Below are positions 33,390-55,689 of a stretch of 64,000 nucleotides of DNA, one piece after another. Source of the DNA: Vitellaria paradoxa (Eukaryota > Streptophyta > Magnoliopsida > Ericales > Sapotaceae); NCBI GenBank assembly GCA_019916065.1, contig CM034237.1, forward strand, positions 43,630,485 to 43,694,484. Direction: 5' to 3'. Made by a program: the position numbers and the translations under genes. Position 1 is the stretch's first letter. Each line of letters opens with the position of its first letter. Under the pieces are notes generated by a model. It ran no database searches. It saw only the letters and a program-made list of their open reading frames with translations, and had not been told where the DNA came from.

Positions 33390-36116
33390 CTTCACGTATT
33401 TTTTCAAATATAAATTAAAAACTATAATAAAAATTTAGTTATCAATATAATTTTAAAATAATTTTAAATGAATATTTTTAAAAAAATTAAAGATAAAATT
33501 TATCAATATAATTTAAAATATTATACTAAAAATTCAAGTATTGTAAAAATAAGAGTATCTATATATGTCTCATTGAATCAATATAAAAAATATTTTCTGT
33601 TATAAAAAATAAATTACACTGATAAATTACTTTTTAAAAATTTTTAACAATTGTTACTTGAATTATTTAAAAAAATTAGATAATTATATAAAAATAATTA
33701 TTACAAAAAATAATCGTTAACCAGTGTGAATACTTGAATTAATACTTAAATTTATAAAAAAAAAAATATGTAGACTATTTTCTTATGATAAAAATAAAAA
33801 TATTTTAATAAGTTGATTGAATTGAATTTTTATTTAAAATGTACACAATTGCAAATTGAATTTTTAAAAAAATTCAACTTATAACACGAGTTATTTTCAA
33901 ATCATAAAACCTAAGATTAGGGTTTTTTTTTTTTTTTTTGAAATTTTTTAAAAAATATTTTCTATTATAAAAAATTAAATTATAATAACAAATTATTTTC
34001 TTCTTTAAATTTTTTAACAAACAAACGGACATTGTTACCTAAATTAATTTTTATTATAATATTTTAATTATTTTGATAAATTGTATTTTAAATATTTTAA
34101 AAGTATTTTTAAATTACATTGATAATTAGGTTTTTATTTTAATATTTTAAATTATACTAATAACTTTTATTTTTATATATTTTAGTATTCAATATAATTA
34201 ATATATCACCAAATAACTCAAAAATATTTTTATCATATTAATTATCTAAATTTTTATATAATAATTCAAGTAACAATTGTTAAAAAAAGTTACAAAAGTA
34301 ATTTATCAGTATAATTTATTTTTTGTAATAGAAAATATTTTTTTATATGGGTTCAATGAAATATATGTAAATACTTTGATTTTTATAATAGCTGAATTTT
34401 TATTATAGTATTTTAAATTATATTGATAAATTTTATTTTTAAATATTTTAAAAATATTCACTTAAAAATATTTCAAATTTATATTGATAACTGAATTTTT
34501 ATTATAGTATTTTAATTTATATTAATAAAATTTATTTTTAAATATTTTGATATTTAATATAATGAATATTTTATCTAATAACTCAAAAATATTTTTATTA
34601 TTTGAACCACATTCTTACAAGAAAATTATTGGGTTAATTGATGTTGGAGCTATGTTTGGAAAAAAAAAAAACTGGTAGTTTAGCTTTTTGACTTTTTTTA
34701 AAATAATCAAATTTATTTCTTACATTTTAAACTTTTTTAAACGTTGAAAGACAAAAATGTCAAACTAATAAAAAACTAAAAAACTAACTTTTTAGTAGTT
34801 GGCTTTTTCCTTTTCCCAAATACAAAAAAGTTAAGGTGGGTTTTGGTTTGTCTTTTTATTTTTTATTTTTTTTATTTTTTATTTTCTATTTTACATTTTG
34901 CATTTTTGAAAATAAGAAAAACTACTCAAAATGCATTTGACCACTTATGTTTTCAAAGTTTGTTTTAAAAAATAGAAAATGGGTTTACATCTGAAATAAA
35001 AAATGAAAAAAAAAAAATCGTTTTGAGCCTTTTAATTCAAAATAAGAAAAATTTCAAAATAAGAAAAATATAATATTTTCTGTTTTTTTTTTAAATTTTT
35101 AAAACGTAAAACACATAAAACAAAAATAAAAAAGTAAACTAAATGACACTTAACTTTTTAGTAATTAATTAGCCCTCCAAAAAAAAAAAAAAAAACTAGT
35201 TTTTTCTTCAAAAATTCAGCCTGAAGTTCGCCAGTTTGAACCACATTCTAATAGAGAAAAAAAAAAAAAAATGAAAACACGTACCCAACATATGTTGGCA
35301 GTGGGCTAACATCAATGAGTAATGTTACCCCCTCCCCCCAATTAAACTCATGTTAGGATATCAAGAAGTTAGTCAAGGACAAAATAAAGTAAAAGATAAA
35401 AAAAAATAAAAATAAACATAAAAATAAAAATAAAGAAAGAAAAGAATAAAAATTAAAGCAAAAATAAAAAAATTATAAAAATTTTCAATTCTGAAATTCC
35501 ATATACTTTTTTCTCTCTTTATTTTATGTATATCACAATAACAATAATTTTAAATTTATTTTCTTTTCCCTCTTTTTCCCTATAAAAACTCAGTGTCAAC
35601 TACAACATTCTAGTCTTGGCATTCCAATAAAGATGGAACTTTTAAATGGACGTTTGGAGTATTGAAAAAGTTTAAATAAAACAAAAAATTTGTGTTAAAA
35701 TGACGTAAACGTGCATATGACAAAATTTAATTGCAAGTAATTGAAATTTTTTAAAATTTTTTAAAATTTTTTTAAAAATTTTGAAACTACAAATGAAACC
35801 CGTCAAACATTTTTTTTCCAAGCTAATTGTATGACACAATCCTCCGACTCTTTCCAATGCCTAGCACTTTTCTTTAGAATATATGCATGCGTAATACAAA
35901 CATACACATATGCATGAAGTCAGTACATGAACGATGGATGCGTACAATGTTACATATTATTTGATAATTAGTGTGATCTAATTAAAACAAGGAATTGATT
36001 GTGTAAAAAAAAAAAATAATTTCATAAACTTATCGTTGGATTCTCTATCCTCTCTTTTCAAAGAAGGTTAGAAATCCTTCTTTTTTTTCAATCTTTTTTA
36101 ATTTGAAAAAAAAATT
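33390..36116. other. Very AT-rich DNA with degenerate repeats
   Basis: No gene. About 34040-34600 is built from degenerate copies of a unit like TTTTTATTATAGTATTTTAAATTATATTGATAA. About 34640-34840 looks like a MITE (inverted AACTGGTAGTTTAGC/AGTAGTTGGC motifs), and about 34835-35160 is a fold-back A/T-rich stretch. Confidence 0.4.
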
Positions 36117-36613
36117 ATTAATATACTATTTACACATCCATATCTCCATTTTCTACGTATATGAGATGGTTTATTCACAAATCATTTTATTTCCTATTTT
36201 GTCACAACAAACTTTTAGGTCGCTTGATTTTGACAATTAATTTTTAACTTATTTTTGAGTTTTTTTTTTTTTAAATAACGCTCGACTATTATTTTAAAAT
36301 CAAAACTTATACTTAATTTTAAAAGATGAAAATTTTCTATTTTTTGTACGTGTTTTGAATATTATTTTTCACATAGATACTATGTCAACATATTTTATTT
36401 TTTACATATAATTTTATATTGTATTTCATATTTATACAGTTTAGATTATTATTATTACTTATAAATGTTTTTTGTAATTTTATGTTCCTAGCAAGTTTAA
36501 CTCACTTAATTACTCAATAATTAAGTAGACATGGGACATGAGACATGAGAATTTAGCATTATAGATATGAGAATAGATATATTTTTCCTATTATGAATCT
36601 ATGATCTAGTAGG
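36117..36613. repeat. Left copy of a 0.5-kb direct repeat
   Basis: From ATTAATATACTATTTACACATC to TATGATCTAGTAGG. The same sequence, with about twenty small differences, recurs at 37341-37833. The two copies sit exactly on either side of a gypsy-like LTR. Non-coding. Confidence 0.85.
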
Positions 36614-37340
36614 TACAAATATAGCGCATGACATGTGGCGCTTTCCTGAGCGATTAGGATAGGTGCTTGGGAAGGCAAAGATAGTTAAAAGAAGATTAAA
36701 GCAAGGTCACACCCTGTTCATGAGCCAAATAGGTTTAAGTTCCAACTACAAATGTGAAATAGTCATAAATGAATTAACTTAATTACTTAAAAATTGACTT
36801 AGTTAGTTTATTTTTTTACAAGTGGCAGACAAAAGTGTCATTTGAGCATCTAAGAGGGTAAAATCGGTCAGCGAGCATCTAAGAGGGTAAAACCGGTCAG
36901 CGAGCATCTAAGAGGGTAAAATTGGTCAGCTCAAACGCTCATTTAGCTCACACGCATTAAATGATGGATAGAGGTATTAAATGGAAAGAGAAAAGCATTT
37001 AATGAGACAAGGGTAACAACGCACTATAAATACATATACGAGATACACAATGATTACCATCTAATCATTAATTAATTAATATATTCATTTATTTATTTAT
37101 TTTTTGCAACAACAAATACAACACTTAGCTCCAAAATCCAAATACGCTATCTATTGTCAACCTTACACCATTTCTTATTTTATTTCAAGCTCTTGCTGAC
37201 TTGACCATTAGAGGATTTTTTGGTCGAGGACCCTTTCTCTAGCCATAACCTTTTGTTTCCTTGTACTCGACGGGCTTAATTTTAGACTTACGATTGACGT
37301 GGAGGGCAAATTCCGGCAAAGACAATTTTATTACTGCACA
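36614..37340 (+). mobile_element. Solo LTR related to the gypsy element at 8496-23732
   Basis: Landmarks shared with that LTR in the same order: TACAAATATAGCGCATGACATGTGGC at the start (compare TACAAAAATAAC..CACGTGGC), ACTATAAATACATAT (TATA), ACCATTAGAGGATTTTTTGG near 37205 and GATTGACGTGGAGGGCAAATTC near 37292. No coding region adjoins it. No simple 5-bp target duplication was found. Confidence 0.75.
36844..36930 (+). repeat. 29-bp tandem triplication inside the solo LTR
   Basis: GAGCATCTAAGAGGGTAAAA followed by NCGGTCAGC repeats three times without spacing at 36844, 36873 and 36902. Confidence 0.95.
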
Positions 37341-37833
37341 ATTAATATACTATTTACACATTCATCTCCATTTTCTACGTTTATGAGATGGTTTATTTAC
37401 GGATCATTTTATTTCCTATTTTGTCACAACAAACTTTTAGGTTGCTTGATTTTGACAATTAATTTTTAACTTATTTTTGAGTTTTTTTTTTTAAATAACG
37501 CTCGACTATTATTTTATAACCAAAACTTATACTTAATTTAAAAAAATCAAAATTTTCTATTTTTTGTACATCTTCTGAATATTATTTTTCACATAAATAC
37601 TATGTCAACATATTTTATTTTTTATGTATAATTTTATATTGTATTTCATATTTATATAATTTAGATTATTATTATTACTTATAAATGTTTTTTGTAATTT
37701 TATGTTCCTAGCAAGTTTAGCTCACTTAATTACTCAATAATTAAGTAGACGTGGGACATGAGACGTGAGAATTCAACATTATAGATATGAGAATGGAGAT
37801 GTTTTTCCTATTATGAATCTATGATCTAATAGG
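37341..37833. repeat. Right copy of the 0.5-kb direct repeat
   Basis: Homologous to 36117-36613 over its whole length and in the same orientation. It begins directly after the solo LTR. Confidence 0.85.
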
Positions 37834-39085
37834 GTTTAGTGAAAATTTTCCTGAATTTGCCTAATGTGTCGCCATTTTTAATTAATTCTTATGATTTAAC
37901 CGATATCAAAGATAAATACAGAGTGGTAAATTTTGATGGCATAATATTATCAACATTAATTGTTTAGTTGAAAGGTAGTCTAGTGGTTAAGACTATGTTG
38001 CCTTAGCTAACCAACTTAGGTTCGAGCAGATAGCTTGTTCTCCTTAGATTTATAAATAACTTATCAGCATCTTCAAATTTATTTCTAAATTTGTTAGATT
38101 TATTAGTAGGTCCAAATTGAATTTTTGAATGAACTCAAAATATTGTACTGAAATTTATTGATGAAGTCGAGCTTAAGTAAAACATGCGCTACGTCATATA
38201 CTTTTAGTCGAATTTATTAAATAATAAATTTAACAAATAAATAAAAAAAAATTCTAACTTAACAAATGTGTTAGAAATTAATAAACAATAACTTATAGCT
38301 ACTCAAACTTATTAAAAACAAAAAACTAACTTGTTAAAATTTTATAATCAACTGTAGCTAATTTATTTATAAATTAGTCATTAATAATTGAACATGGTGT
38401 AAGTTATAAACGAATTTGTATATGAACAAAAACAAGCATACTCATCACGGACTTAATGAATGTAAACAAACATATTCGTGATGACTTGTTATATATTTAG
38501 TTCGTTTTGCAACCTTAGGTGTATCTATGCTATTATATAGATAAACATTGGAAGTATTTGATGAGGTGTCAAATTTAATGAAATCTTAAATTTAGCAAAA
38601 CTTTTCGGATTTAGAGTAGTTGACATAGCAATGTCAACTCTGTAACTTGCAATTTGGACCATTGTTTTTAAATTAAATGGCCAAGATACACTTAACTTTA
38701 TTTTGAATTAAAATAGTGTTAATGCATTTGCACCATCCACAATTAATGTCATGAGTTGACATAGCACAACTATGTTAGCCTCCCCCTTTTTAAATCTTTC
38801 ATCTTTTTTCCATTAATATCCATCAACATCCCACAACTGCTAATAAGCATGCACAAAAAGACTGAATAACTTGAAAACTAAACCAATTTAACCACTTTGG
38901 TTGGGATCTATATAAAAATCGATTCGGTTCTAGGTTAAAAAAATAAAAATCTAATATTTTTGGTTCAGTTATTGAGTTAATAAATAAAAAACTGAACCGA
39001 ACTGAAACTATCCCAACCCAAAAAATATAATATTTATTATATAATATACATATTATTATGGAACATATAATATTGGATATAAAAT
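37834..39085. other. AT-rich intergenic DNA
   Basis: No gene. A tRNA-like stretch at 37976-38030 is described separately. GAACCGAACTGAAACT-type motifs near 38880-39010 may be MITE remains. Confidence 0.4.
37976..38030 (+). repeat. tRNA-like SINE head remnant
   Basis: TAGTCTAGTGGTTAAGAC (A-box-like, 37976) and GGTTCGAGC (B-box-like, 38019) are spaced as in polymerase III type 2 promoters. No full cloverleaf, SINE tail or target duplication was identified, so this is only a possible degraded SINE. Confidence 0.35.
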
Positions 39086-39093
39086 AGTATTGT

Positions 39094-39722
39094 TAGGGAT
39101 GCCAAATATACTCGTATCCAATGAGTACCCGCTTCACCCACCCCGTTTGGGGAGGGTATAGAGATGTTAATAGTAGGGACGGTGACGGATATGGAGATTT
39201 AAAATGTTACCCAAACAGGTATGGAGACGAGGATGGGCACGATAGTCCCCACCTCCACCCCGCCCCGTACCCGTTTAAATATTTATTTGTTAATTTTATT
39301 GGCCTGGTGGCTCCTTTGGAAGTCCCACATCAGTTTCTCACAAAGAAGTGAATGCCTTGTAAAGTTATAAATAAATGCCATTTCCTCTTTAGTTAAGTGT
39401 ACCAGTCAAAGTCAAAGATTTATATATATATTTTTTAATTTTTATTTAATATATATATGTAATATATTTTTTATTTAATATATATAATATTTTTATAAAA
39501 ATTTTAAATATTTATTTGATCATATAATATATAATTTGTAATGCTTAATATACTTAGCGGGTAAACGGTGACGGGGACGGGGAATTCATTACCTTGTGGG
39601 GACGAGTATGGGAAAATTTTTTTTTTCCAAAACAGGGATGGGGACTGGTAAATGTATTGCTAAACGGGGGCGGGGGCGGGGAAGGTCATATCCGCTCCAT
39701 ACCCGTCCCGTTGACATCTCTA
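39094..39722. mobile_element. hAT-type MITE, G-rich ends
   Basis: The ends TAGGGATGCCAA and (reverse complement) TAGAGATGTCAA are flanked by the 8-bp duplication AGTATTGT at 39086-39093 and 39723-39730. GGGGACGGGG-type runs in the arms face CCCCGCCCCGTACCC runs, so it can fold back. A 76-codon open frame inside is not a real gene. A truncated relative lies in PP2A intron 1 (46365-46572). Confidence 0.85.
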
Positions 39723-39730
39723 AGTATTGT

Positions 39731-41342
39731 TAACTATATAATAATATATATAATCTATTATATATAATTAATATATAATATTATGTATATTATTTATAGT
39801 ATTATATTATTATTATATAATACAATAATTTTTTAGATAATTAGAAAGTGAGAATAAATAATTCGGGTCAACCTGAAACTGACCTGGCCCAACTTGACTT
39901 AAGCTAACCCGAAAACCGAACGATAATCTGATATTTTCGATTCAATTTGGTTCGGTTCCAAATTGAAATCGGTTGGGTTTTAGGTCCAATTTTTAATAAA
40001 AAAAAAATAGTTTGGCTTTGGGTTAAGTATAAACTCGAAATGAATCGATCTATGCACATCCCTAACTACGATATTTTTTATAGAAATAAAAAAAAATAGT
40101 AACTACCACTTATTTAAGTAAATTTAATTTGATGTATTTTGTATTTATTAAATGTTATTTTTAACTACCCACTACTTTTACATTTTTTTATCTTTTCTAA
40201 ATGCCATTTAATTACAAATTATTTACTTAAATACCATTTAAAACTAATCATCATTCATTTATCATGTGTTATTTGTTTATAACTTCCTACATCATATCTT
40301 TATTTAACAGAAAATTATTGTGATCATTTGAAAATAAATTTATTTTATAATAATATTTTCTTTTGATAAAGCCACCATTTATCATCATACAAATATTTTT
40401 CAAAAAATAATTTCTAGAAATTACTTTTTACAAAAAATTAAACTTTTTTTGAAAAATATTTTATTTTGAAATAAATGGAGCCAAAATTATAAATAATTTT
40501 TTTGCAAATAAAAATTATTTTTGTTGAAAATTTTAAAAATAAAAATACTTATGTTATCATTTGGAGAGAAGATAGATTAAAAGAAAAAAAAAATTTCTTC
40601 CACTTTCACGTTTGATCTTTGGATTTGGAGTGAATAAAAAAATATAAATCAAGAAATCCTTTTTTTACTTTTCCTTTAGTTTCTCTTATTTTTTCTTTCT
40701 TAAAAAAACAATAAAAGTGTGTATTTAATTTGACCATTTTTCACATATTTTATATGTTTTTTGTAAAGAAAATAAAATAAGTAAAAAATATATTTAATTT
40801 TGAGAATATTTTCTTAAAAATATACTTGATAGAAACTAAAAAATAATTTCATAAAAATAATAAAATTTAATTTTTAGAAAAATAATAAAATATATTTTAG
40901 TTTGGTCTAAAAGTTTTTTAAAAGTCATTGGATTAGTTTATGTTTCTCTATAATATTTTAGAAATTAGAGAAAATTTTAAGAAGTGTCATGGATATTTTA
41001 TTGTATTATAAATATTATAAACTAGAATATTATAGAACCTAGGAGAGTTTATAAAAAATGTGTCTAATATTGTAAAGAATTGTAAAAATCTCTATGAATA
41101 TTATAAATATCTTAAATATTTTAATAGATGATTCTAGAGGTATAATCCTAATCGTTAAATTAAATCAATCTCCACAATTTGCTAAGAAAATGCATGAATA
41201 TAGATAGAGGTAGAATTTTTTTATTTGTATGAATTGTAAATATCCAAGTTCTACATAAGTCAAATCTACATAAGTCAAAAGAATTTTTAATAACTACCAT
41301 TTAGTAAAATAAATTTAATTTGTATTTTTTAGTTTTTCGCAA
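39731..41342. other. AT-rich intergenic DNA
   Basis: No gene. TTCGGTTCC/GGTTCGGTT-like motifs near 39900-40060 suggest an old MITE. The rest is A/T-rich without recognisable structure. Confidence 0.4.
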
Positions 41343-41354
41343 CTACTTTTTTTA

Positions 41355-42537
41355 GGTAAAGTACAAAAACTATCTCTATACTTTACTCTCGATCTCACTT
41401 GGTTCCAATGGTTTCACCCAACTACTATTAAGGTGAGTGTAAAACCGTCACTTCATAAGATGGTTTATGTAATAGAGTGGTAACGTGAACACTATCTACT
41501 ATATGTTAGATTGCTAATTGTCCACGTGGACGACACTGACTTTCATTTGTTTCATTCGTCCACGTGGACTGTCACTCATCTATGTGTGCTGGCAGAGTGA
41601 TGACGTAGAGACTGTCTGCCACATGTTACATTGCTAATTGTCTACACGGACTCTCACTCATCCACGTGTACAGGCAGAGCGATGACGTGGAGATTGTCTG
41701 CCATATGTTAACTTAAATTACTAATTGTCCACGTGGACTCTCACTCGTTCACGTGTGTTGGTATTAGCCGATATGGGTTGCCACCATAAAGTAGCTTCAA
41801 TTTGAAAAAAAATAAAATATTACAAATTATGCTAATTTTAACGGTAGGGAATCAATAATAAAACCAACTTGCGAAGGGTTTGGTTTGTGTAAGATTTCTA
41901 GATAAAATTTATATCTATTAAAATGTTGAAGTAAATTCTCCCTTATTATAATATTTATATATATTTAAAATATTTATACATATTTATATAGAATATATTT
42001 ATGTATATTAATTTATGAGTAAATATTTATATATTTATATAATATATATTAAAATATATAATATTTGTATATATTTACATATATATTTACACAAAAGATG
42101 TAGGAGAACCTATTTTAGCTTTTCAATATATATATAAATATTATTTAAGAACCTTATACAAACCAAACCCTTAGTGAGTTAGTTTTATTGTTGGCTCCTC
42201 ATCCTTAAGGTTTTTTGTTCGATTCATGCTATTAGCATAATTTGTAATGCTTTATTTTTTTTTTAAGGTAAAACTACTTCATAACAAAAATCAACACCAG
42301 CAAATGTGGACAAACACATGGCGGAGAGTTTCTACCTCAATCAAGAGTGCCACACGTGGATCATGTTGTGAAATAACAGTTTTATCTTCACTTTAACGGT
42401 GGTTTGTAACGAGTAACAGATGGAGGAACCTGATTGTTATTTGACTGAAAGTATAAGAATTTGACTATCGTAATTGAAAGTATTGGAACCAAAGTGAGAC
42501 TGAGAGTAAAGTGTAGGTGTGATTTTCATACTTTACC
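41355..42537. mobile_element. Mutator-like non-autonomous element with G-box cluster
   Basis: Inverted ends of about 55-60 bp: GGTAAAGTACAAAAACTATC...TCTCACTTGGTTCC at the left matches the reverse complement of GGAACCAAAGTGAGACT...CATACTTTACC at the right. Flanks are CTACTTTTTTTA at 41343-41354 and 42538-42549 (12 bp, partly low complexity). Three diverged direct repeats inside (about 41500-41760) carry TGTTA..TTGCTAATTGTCCACGTGGAC. CACGTG occurs at 41523, 41561, 41663, 41730, 41750 and 42353. No transposase. Confidence 0.8.
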
Positions 42538-42549
42538 CTACTTTTTTTA

Positions 42550-43228
42550 ACCACTTACTATTTTTAATTTTTTTTATATTTTTTAAATATCACTTAATAA
42601 CAAATTACTTACTTAAATGTCATTTAAACTATTTAATATTTTATAAATGTTTAAAATATTTTTTATTTTAAATTTATTTGGTAATTTATTTAAAATTAAA
42701 AAATATATATTTACTCGAAAAAAAAATCATATGCTATGTCTGCGTAGCCACATTTAACTGTTGAAGACTTAGGATAAAAAAAAAAAGATCGATTTATCAT
42801 TTAAATTTTCAACTTCGTCCCATCTCCAACTCTTACGGGACTTGATGTTGGGATTGGAAACACATACACATTATGGGCTGGCCCGAACAGATTCTCCTAA
42901 AAATGGGCCTCATTTTTATGATTTGAAAGTTTCCAAATTTTAAAAAGAATTCCGCCCACACATTAGGCATTGAATCCTGAACTTGAATTTTTATGGTTTT
43001 CCAAGTTATTTTTTTTTTTATAAATATTTGAAATTTTATGGTTTATTTATTTATTTTTTATAAATTTTTTAAATCAAAACAAAATTATCATTTACGTTTT
43101 AAATAAAAAATTATAAAAAAACTAGCTCAAGCGAATTTTTTATAAATTTAACTAGCCACAATAATAGCGTTTGTTAACTTGCGCTAAATGCGCACGAAAA
43201 TTCCTGGAAAATAGGCATCCAGCTTGCT
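42550..43228. other. AT-rich DNA upstream of PP2A
   Basis: No gene. Ordinary A/T-rich upstream sequence between the Mutator-like element and the PP2A promoter region. Confidence 0.4.
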
Positions 43229-43240
43229 TGACACGTGTCA
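43229..43240. promoter_or_regulatory. G-box/ABRE-like palindrome upstream of PP2A
   Basis: TGACACGTGTCA is a perfect 12-bp palindrome with CACGTG core, 517 bases before the PP2A start codon. TTTGACT (W-box-like) follows at 43248. Such sites bind bZIP or bHLH factors; use here is inferred. Confidence 0.5.
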
Positions 43241-43653
43241 GAAGGCCTTTGACTCGGCGGAGCCACCGGAGCGAGAAATTTCGTTCCATACAAAATATTG
43301 ATGGAAAAAAACAAAGCAAATCATTTCAAGAGAGAGGGGAAGAGATTTCATTTCATTTGGCTTCATTTGCGTTTCATTTCACAGTTTCTCTATTCATTTC
43401 GTAGCACCATCCTGGCCCCTTTCTGTTTCTATATTATACACGTCTCTGTACGTTTTTATCTTTTCCTGCAATTTCTAGCGAGAGAACTAAGAGAGAAATA
43501 ATTTCATAAATGGAGACGATTATCAGGATTAGAAGATGATGATAAAAATTCGTATATTCGAGTGACGGTTGCAGGATTTGAAATCTGATCCGGAGTAAAA
43601 CCCTAAATTTTGTGATTCTGATGCTGGATCGATTTGATTGAATCGAAATCACG

Positions 43654-53106
<9,453 letters not shown>

Positions 53107-53298
53107 TCTCAAAACCTCAATCGGATGCCTTTAGTCCTCGCCTGCCATCATGTCGCTGTAGATGTGTCTTAAGACAGGAGTTTTTGTTGTTTGAGAGTCA
53201 TTGTCCACATCATTCTTTTTGTTTTTTGAGTTTGTCCAGCTGCTGCTGCTGACTTTGATTATGTGCTCAAGGAACTCGGGGACCTGTGGGAAGGCACC

Positions 53299-53346
<48 letters not shown>

Positions 53347-54433
53347 TTTTTTTTTCATGTATATTTTTCGAGGGGTAGCAGCGATGACATGGTAATATTG
53401 TGTTGTGTAATTTTAATTTTACAATTTGAGGTAGAAAAGTAGATTTCAGAATGGATGTTGGTCGGTTGCCCAGTTTCACTGAGACAAGTGGCGATCGAGA
53501 ATGTGAGCACATTGCAATGGCAATAAATTTATAGAATCAGATTTGTCTTTTCGGAGGAAGCCTCTTGGACACTTGGTGTCAAATGAGAGGGAGGGGAACA
53601 GAGGGAGAGTCAGCGAGGTTAATCTAGAAATAGAATGTTCGTGTTGACCTCTCTCCAATGTTTTATCTCTGCTTGTTGCTCTAATGTTCATCGTTATAGT
53701 TTATTCCTAGTGTCTGATTACAAATTTCCATATCTTGCTATGGATTTTGGTTTTTTGTTTGGGGCGAGTCTGTGTTTTTTTTCCCCCAAATTGTCATTAG
53801 GGGGAATGGCTAAAGATGGTAATGTATGCGATGCTTGTATTTTTGGTCATGATGTTGCTTGTTGGAGGGATAAATAGCTGGTTTCTTCCTTGTCTTACCA
53901 TTGTCATGAACGGCAACAGAACAACCGAATTGGGTTTGTTTATTTTTTTTTTATAAATTTATTTCTTACAATTGTTTTCGGTAATTTTAGTTTTGGTCTC
54001 CTTTTTTAAAGATTAAAATAAAAAATTTTGAAATTTTTAACTGTAAAAACATATTTTTGCTGGGATTTGATGCCTGAGTTGCTTCCTTTTTATTTCTGTT
54101 TTTTATTTATATAAATATATTGTTAAATTATGTATTTATATTATATTTGTATTTCTAATGGGAATTGATAATTTGCATCAGTCACTTGTACATTGTAACT
54201 TGCACTAATCATTTTTTAATTATATATTATTGACATTAATATAAACTGTTTAGACATTAATATTTTGGGTTGGAATATTTATATTCTTTCTTTAGTTTTT
54301 TTCACTTTGCAATAATTTTAATGAAAAAAATAATATAAAATAAGAAAAATTAATAAAAGAGTGTATTTATATTTCTTCGTATTTCTTTATATATATGTAT
54401 ATATATACATATGTGTTATTTTCATTTAAAAAC
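53107..54433 (+). other. PP2A 3' UTR and downstream DNA
   Basis: The first several hundred bases are less AT-rich and probably transcribed as 3' UTR. No unique polyadenylation site is assigned. No second gene is recognised. Confidence 0.5.
53301..53357 (+). repeat. CT microsatellite and T-run in PP2A 3' UTR
   Basis: About 19 CT units followed by about 18 T, about 195 bases after the stop codon. Confidence 0.95.
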
Positions 54434-54436
54434 TTA

Positions 54437-54781
54437 GTGTGTGTTTGGTGTTCCAACTAAATTCAAAAGTTTTAAAAAATGTATGTTGAAAATATTGTGT
54501 AATGATTATTGAATGTTTATATTTGATTTGATATAAAATTGTAAAAAAAGTATATAAGGTGACGTGTCAAATTTTAGTGGAAGATTTTGAAAAATTTTGA
54601 AATTTTGTGTATTTTTTTGTATATGTATCAGATCACTTTTATTTGAATTTTGGCAAAATTCGTTGGAACGGAGCATATGTGGTGTGTTTCAACGACATTT
54701 TAAAATTTTGACAGATGGTGTCAGCGACAATTGTGTCAACTTTTGAGTTTTTTTGGGTTTTTTTAAGTTCCAAACGAAGCC
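54437..54781. mobile_element. Harbinger-like MITE downstream of PP2A
   Basis: GTGTGTGTTTGGTGTTCCAAC at the left and the inverse GGCTTCGTTTGGAAC at the right, flanked by TTA at 54434-54436 and 54782-54784. Confidence 0.55.
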
Positions 54782-54784
54782 TTA

Positions 54785-55689
54785 GTTTTAGGTATATTAT
54801 CGCTACGCGGCTAAGCCACTAGGGACAGTGTGTTCGCCGCCCATTGGACAAGTACGTCTGTTGCAGAATTTCGCGACGCGGTTCGCTTTTGATAATATGT
54901 TGGTATGTATTGATTCAAGTTCATGTTTCGTCCTTTCCAAAGTTTAAATGGAAGCGTGGATAGACTCATTACTTAAAATTTTTTTCTGTGTCCTTGGCGA
55001 AAATTCTTTTATCAAAGCTCCATTTGTTAGATTCAGAATGTCGTGAGGCAATTCAATTTCTATTGGGAATTTGATATGATATTTTAGTATGTATACAAGT
55101 TTTATATTTCATCCTTTTCTGTATCAAGAATTTGATATAATACTTCAGTTTGTGTATACAAGTTTTATATTTTGTCTGTTGGGATTAACTCGAGTGGCTT
55201 GTAGGTATGTTTCTCACAAAAATTATACAGGTTTAATTCTTAATTCAAGCGAGGTATGCGTGAAAGGTAACATATATTTCTTCGATTTACCCATCAGTTA
55301 GCGGTTCATTGAGAGTTTCAATAAACTGATGAGGATTTCGAGTTATCAAAAAAAAATTATATTTTATCCTTGAAATTTTCATGGAAGAATTGTTAGAATT
55401 AACAAATTATAAAATATAAGTAATTGTCCCCTATTAAAATCTTCTTGTACTTTTAGTAGATTTAGGCATTTTGCTTCTCTATTTGATATTTCTGTCTCTA
55501 TCTCTGTCTGTGGCAATCTCTAACATTAGGGAAAGTGGTCATCAAGACTATTAGCGACTGCAAAATGGTCAATCGTTTTAGTAGTGACTATGGCGGTCAA
55601 TAATTTTTTTTATTTTTATTTTTAAAAATTAATTTTATTTCACATTTATACCTATATAAAATATATGTATGTGTAATATACTTCAAATC
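54785..55689. other. Intergenic DNA, no gene recognised
   Basis: Contains two copies of TATGTATACAAGTTTTATATTT-like sequence (about 55088 and 55152) and a small GC-richer patch (about 54800-54890). No gene or RNA found. Confidence 0.4.

Noticed and set aside
36844..36930. Short regular repeats that could suggest a CRISPR array
   Set aside because: The 29-bp units are directly adjacent without spacers, lie inside a plant LTR, and no cas genes exist in this eukaryotic sequence.
39121..39351. 76-codon open frame
   Set aside because: It lies wholly within the hAT MITE arms of G- and C-runs; no protein family is suggested.
53131..53512. Open frames rich in Arg-Glu or Ser-Leu repeats
   Set aside because: They are translations of the CT/GA microsatellite in the PP2A 3' UTR.
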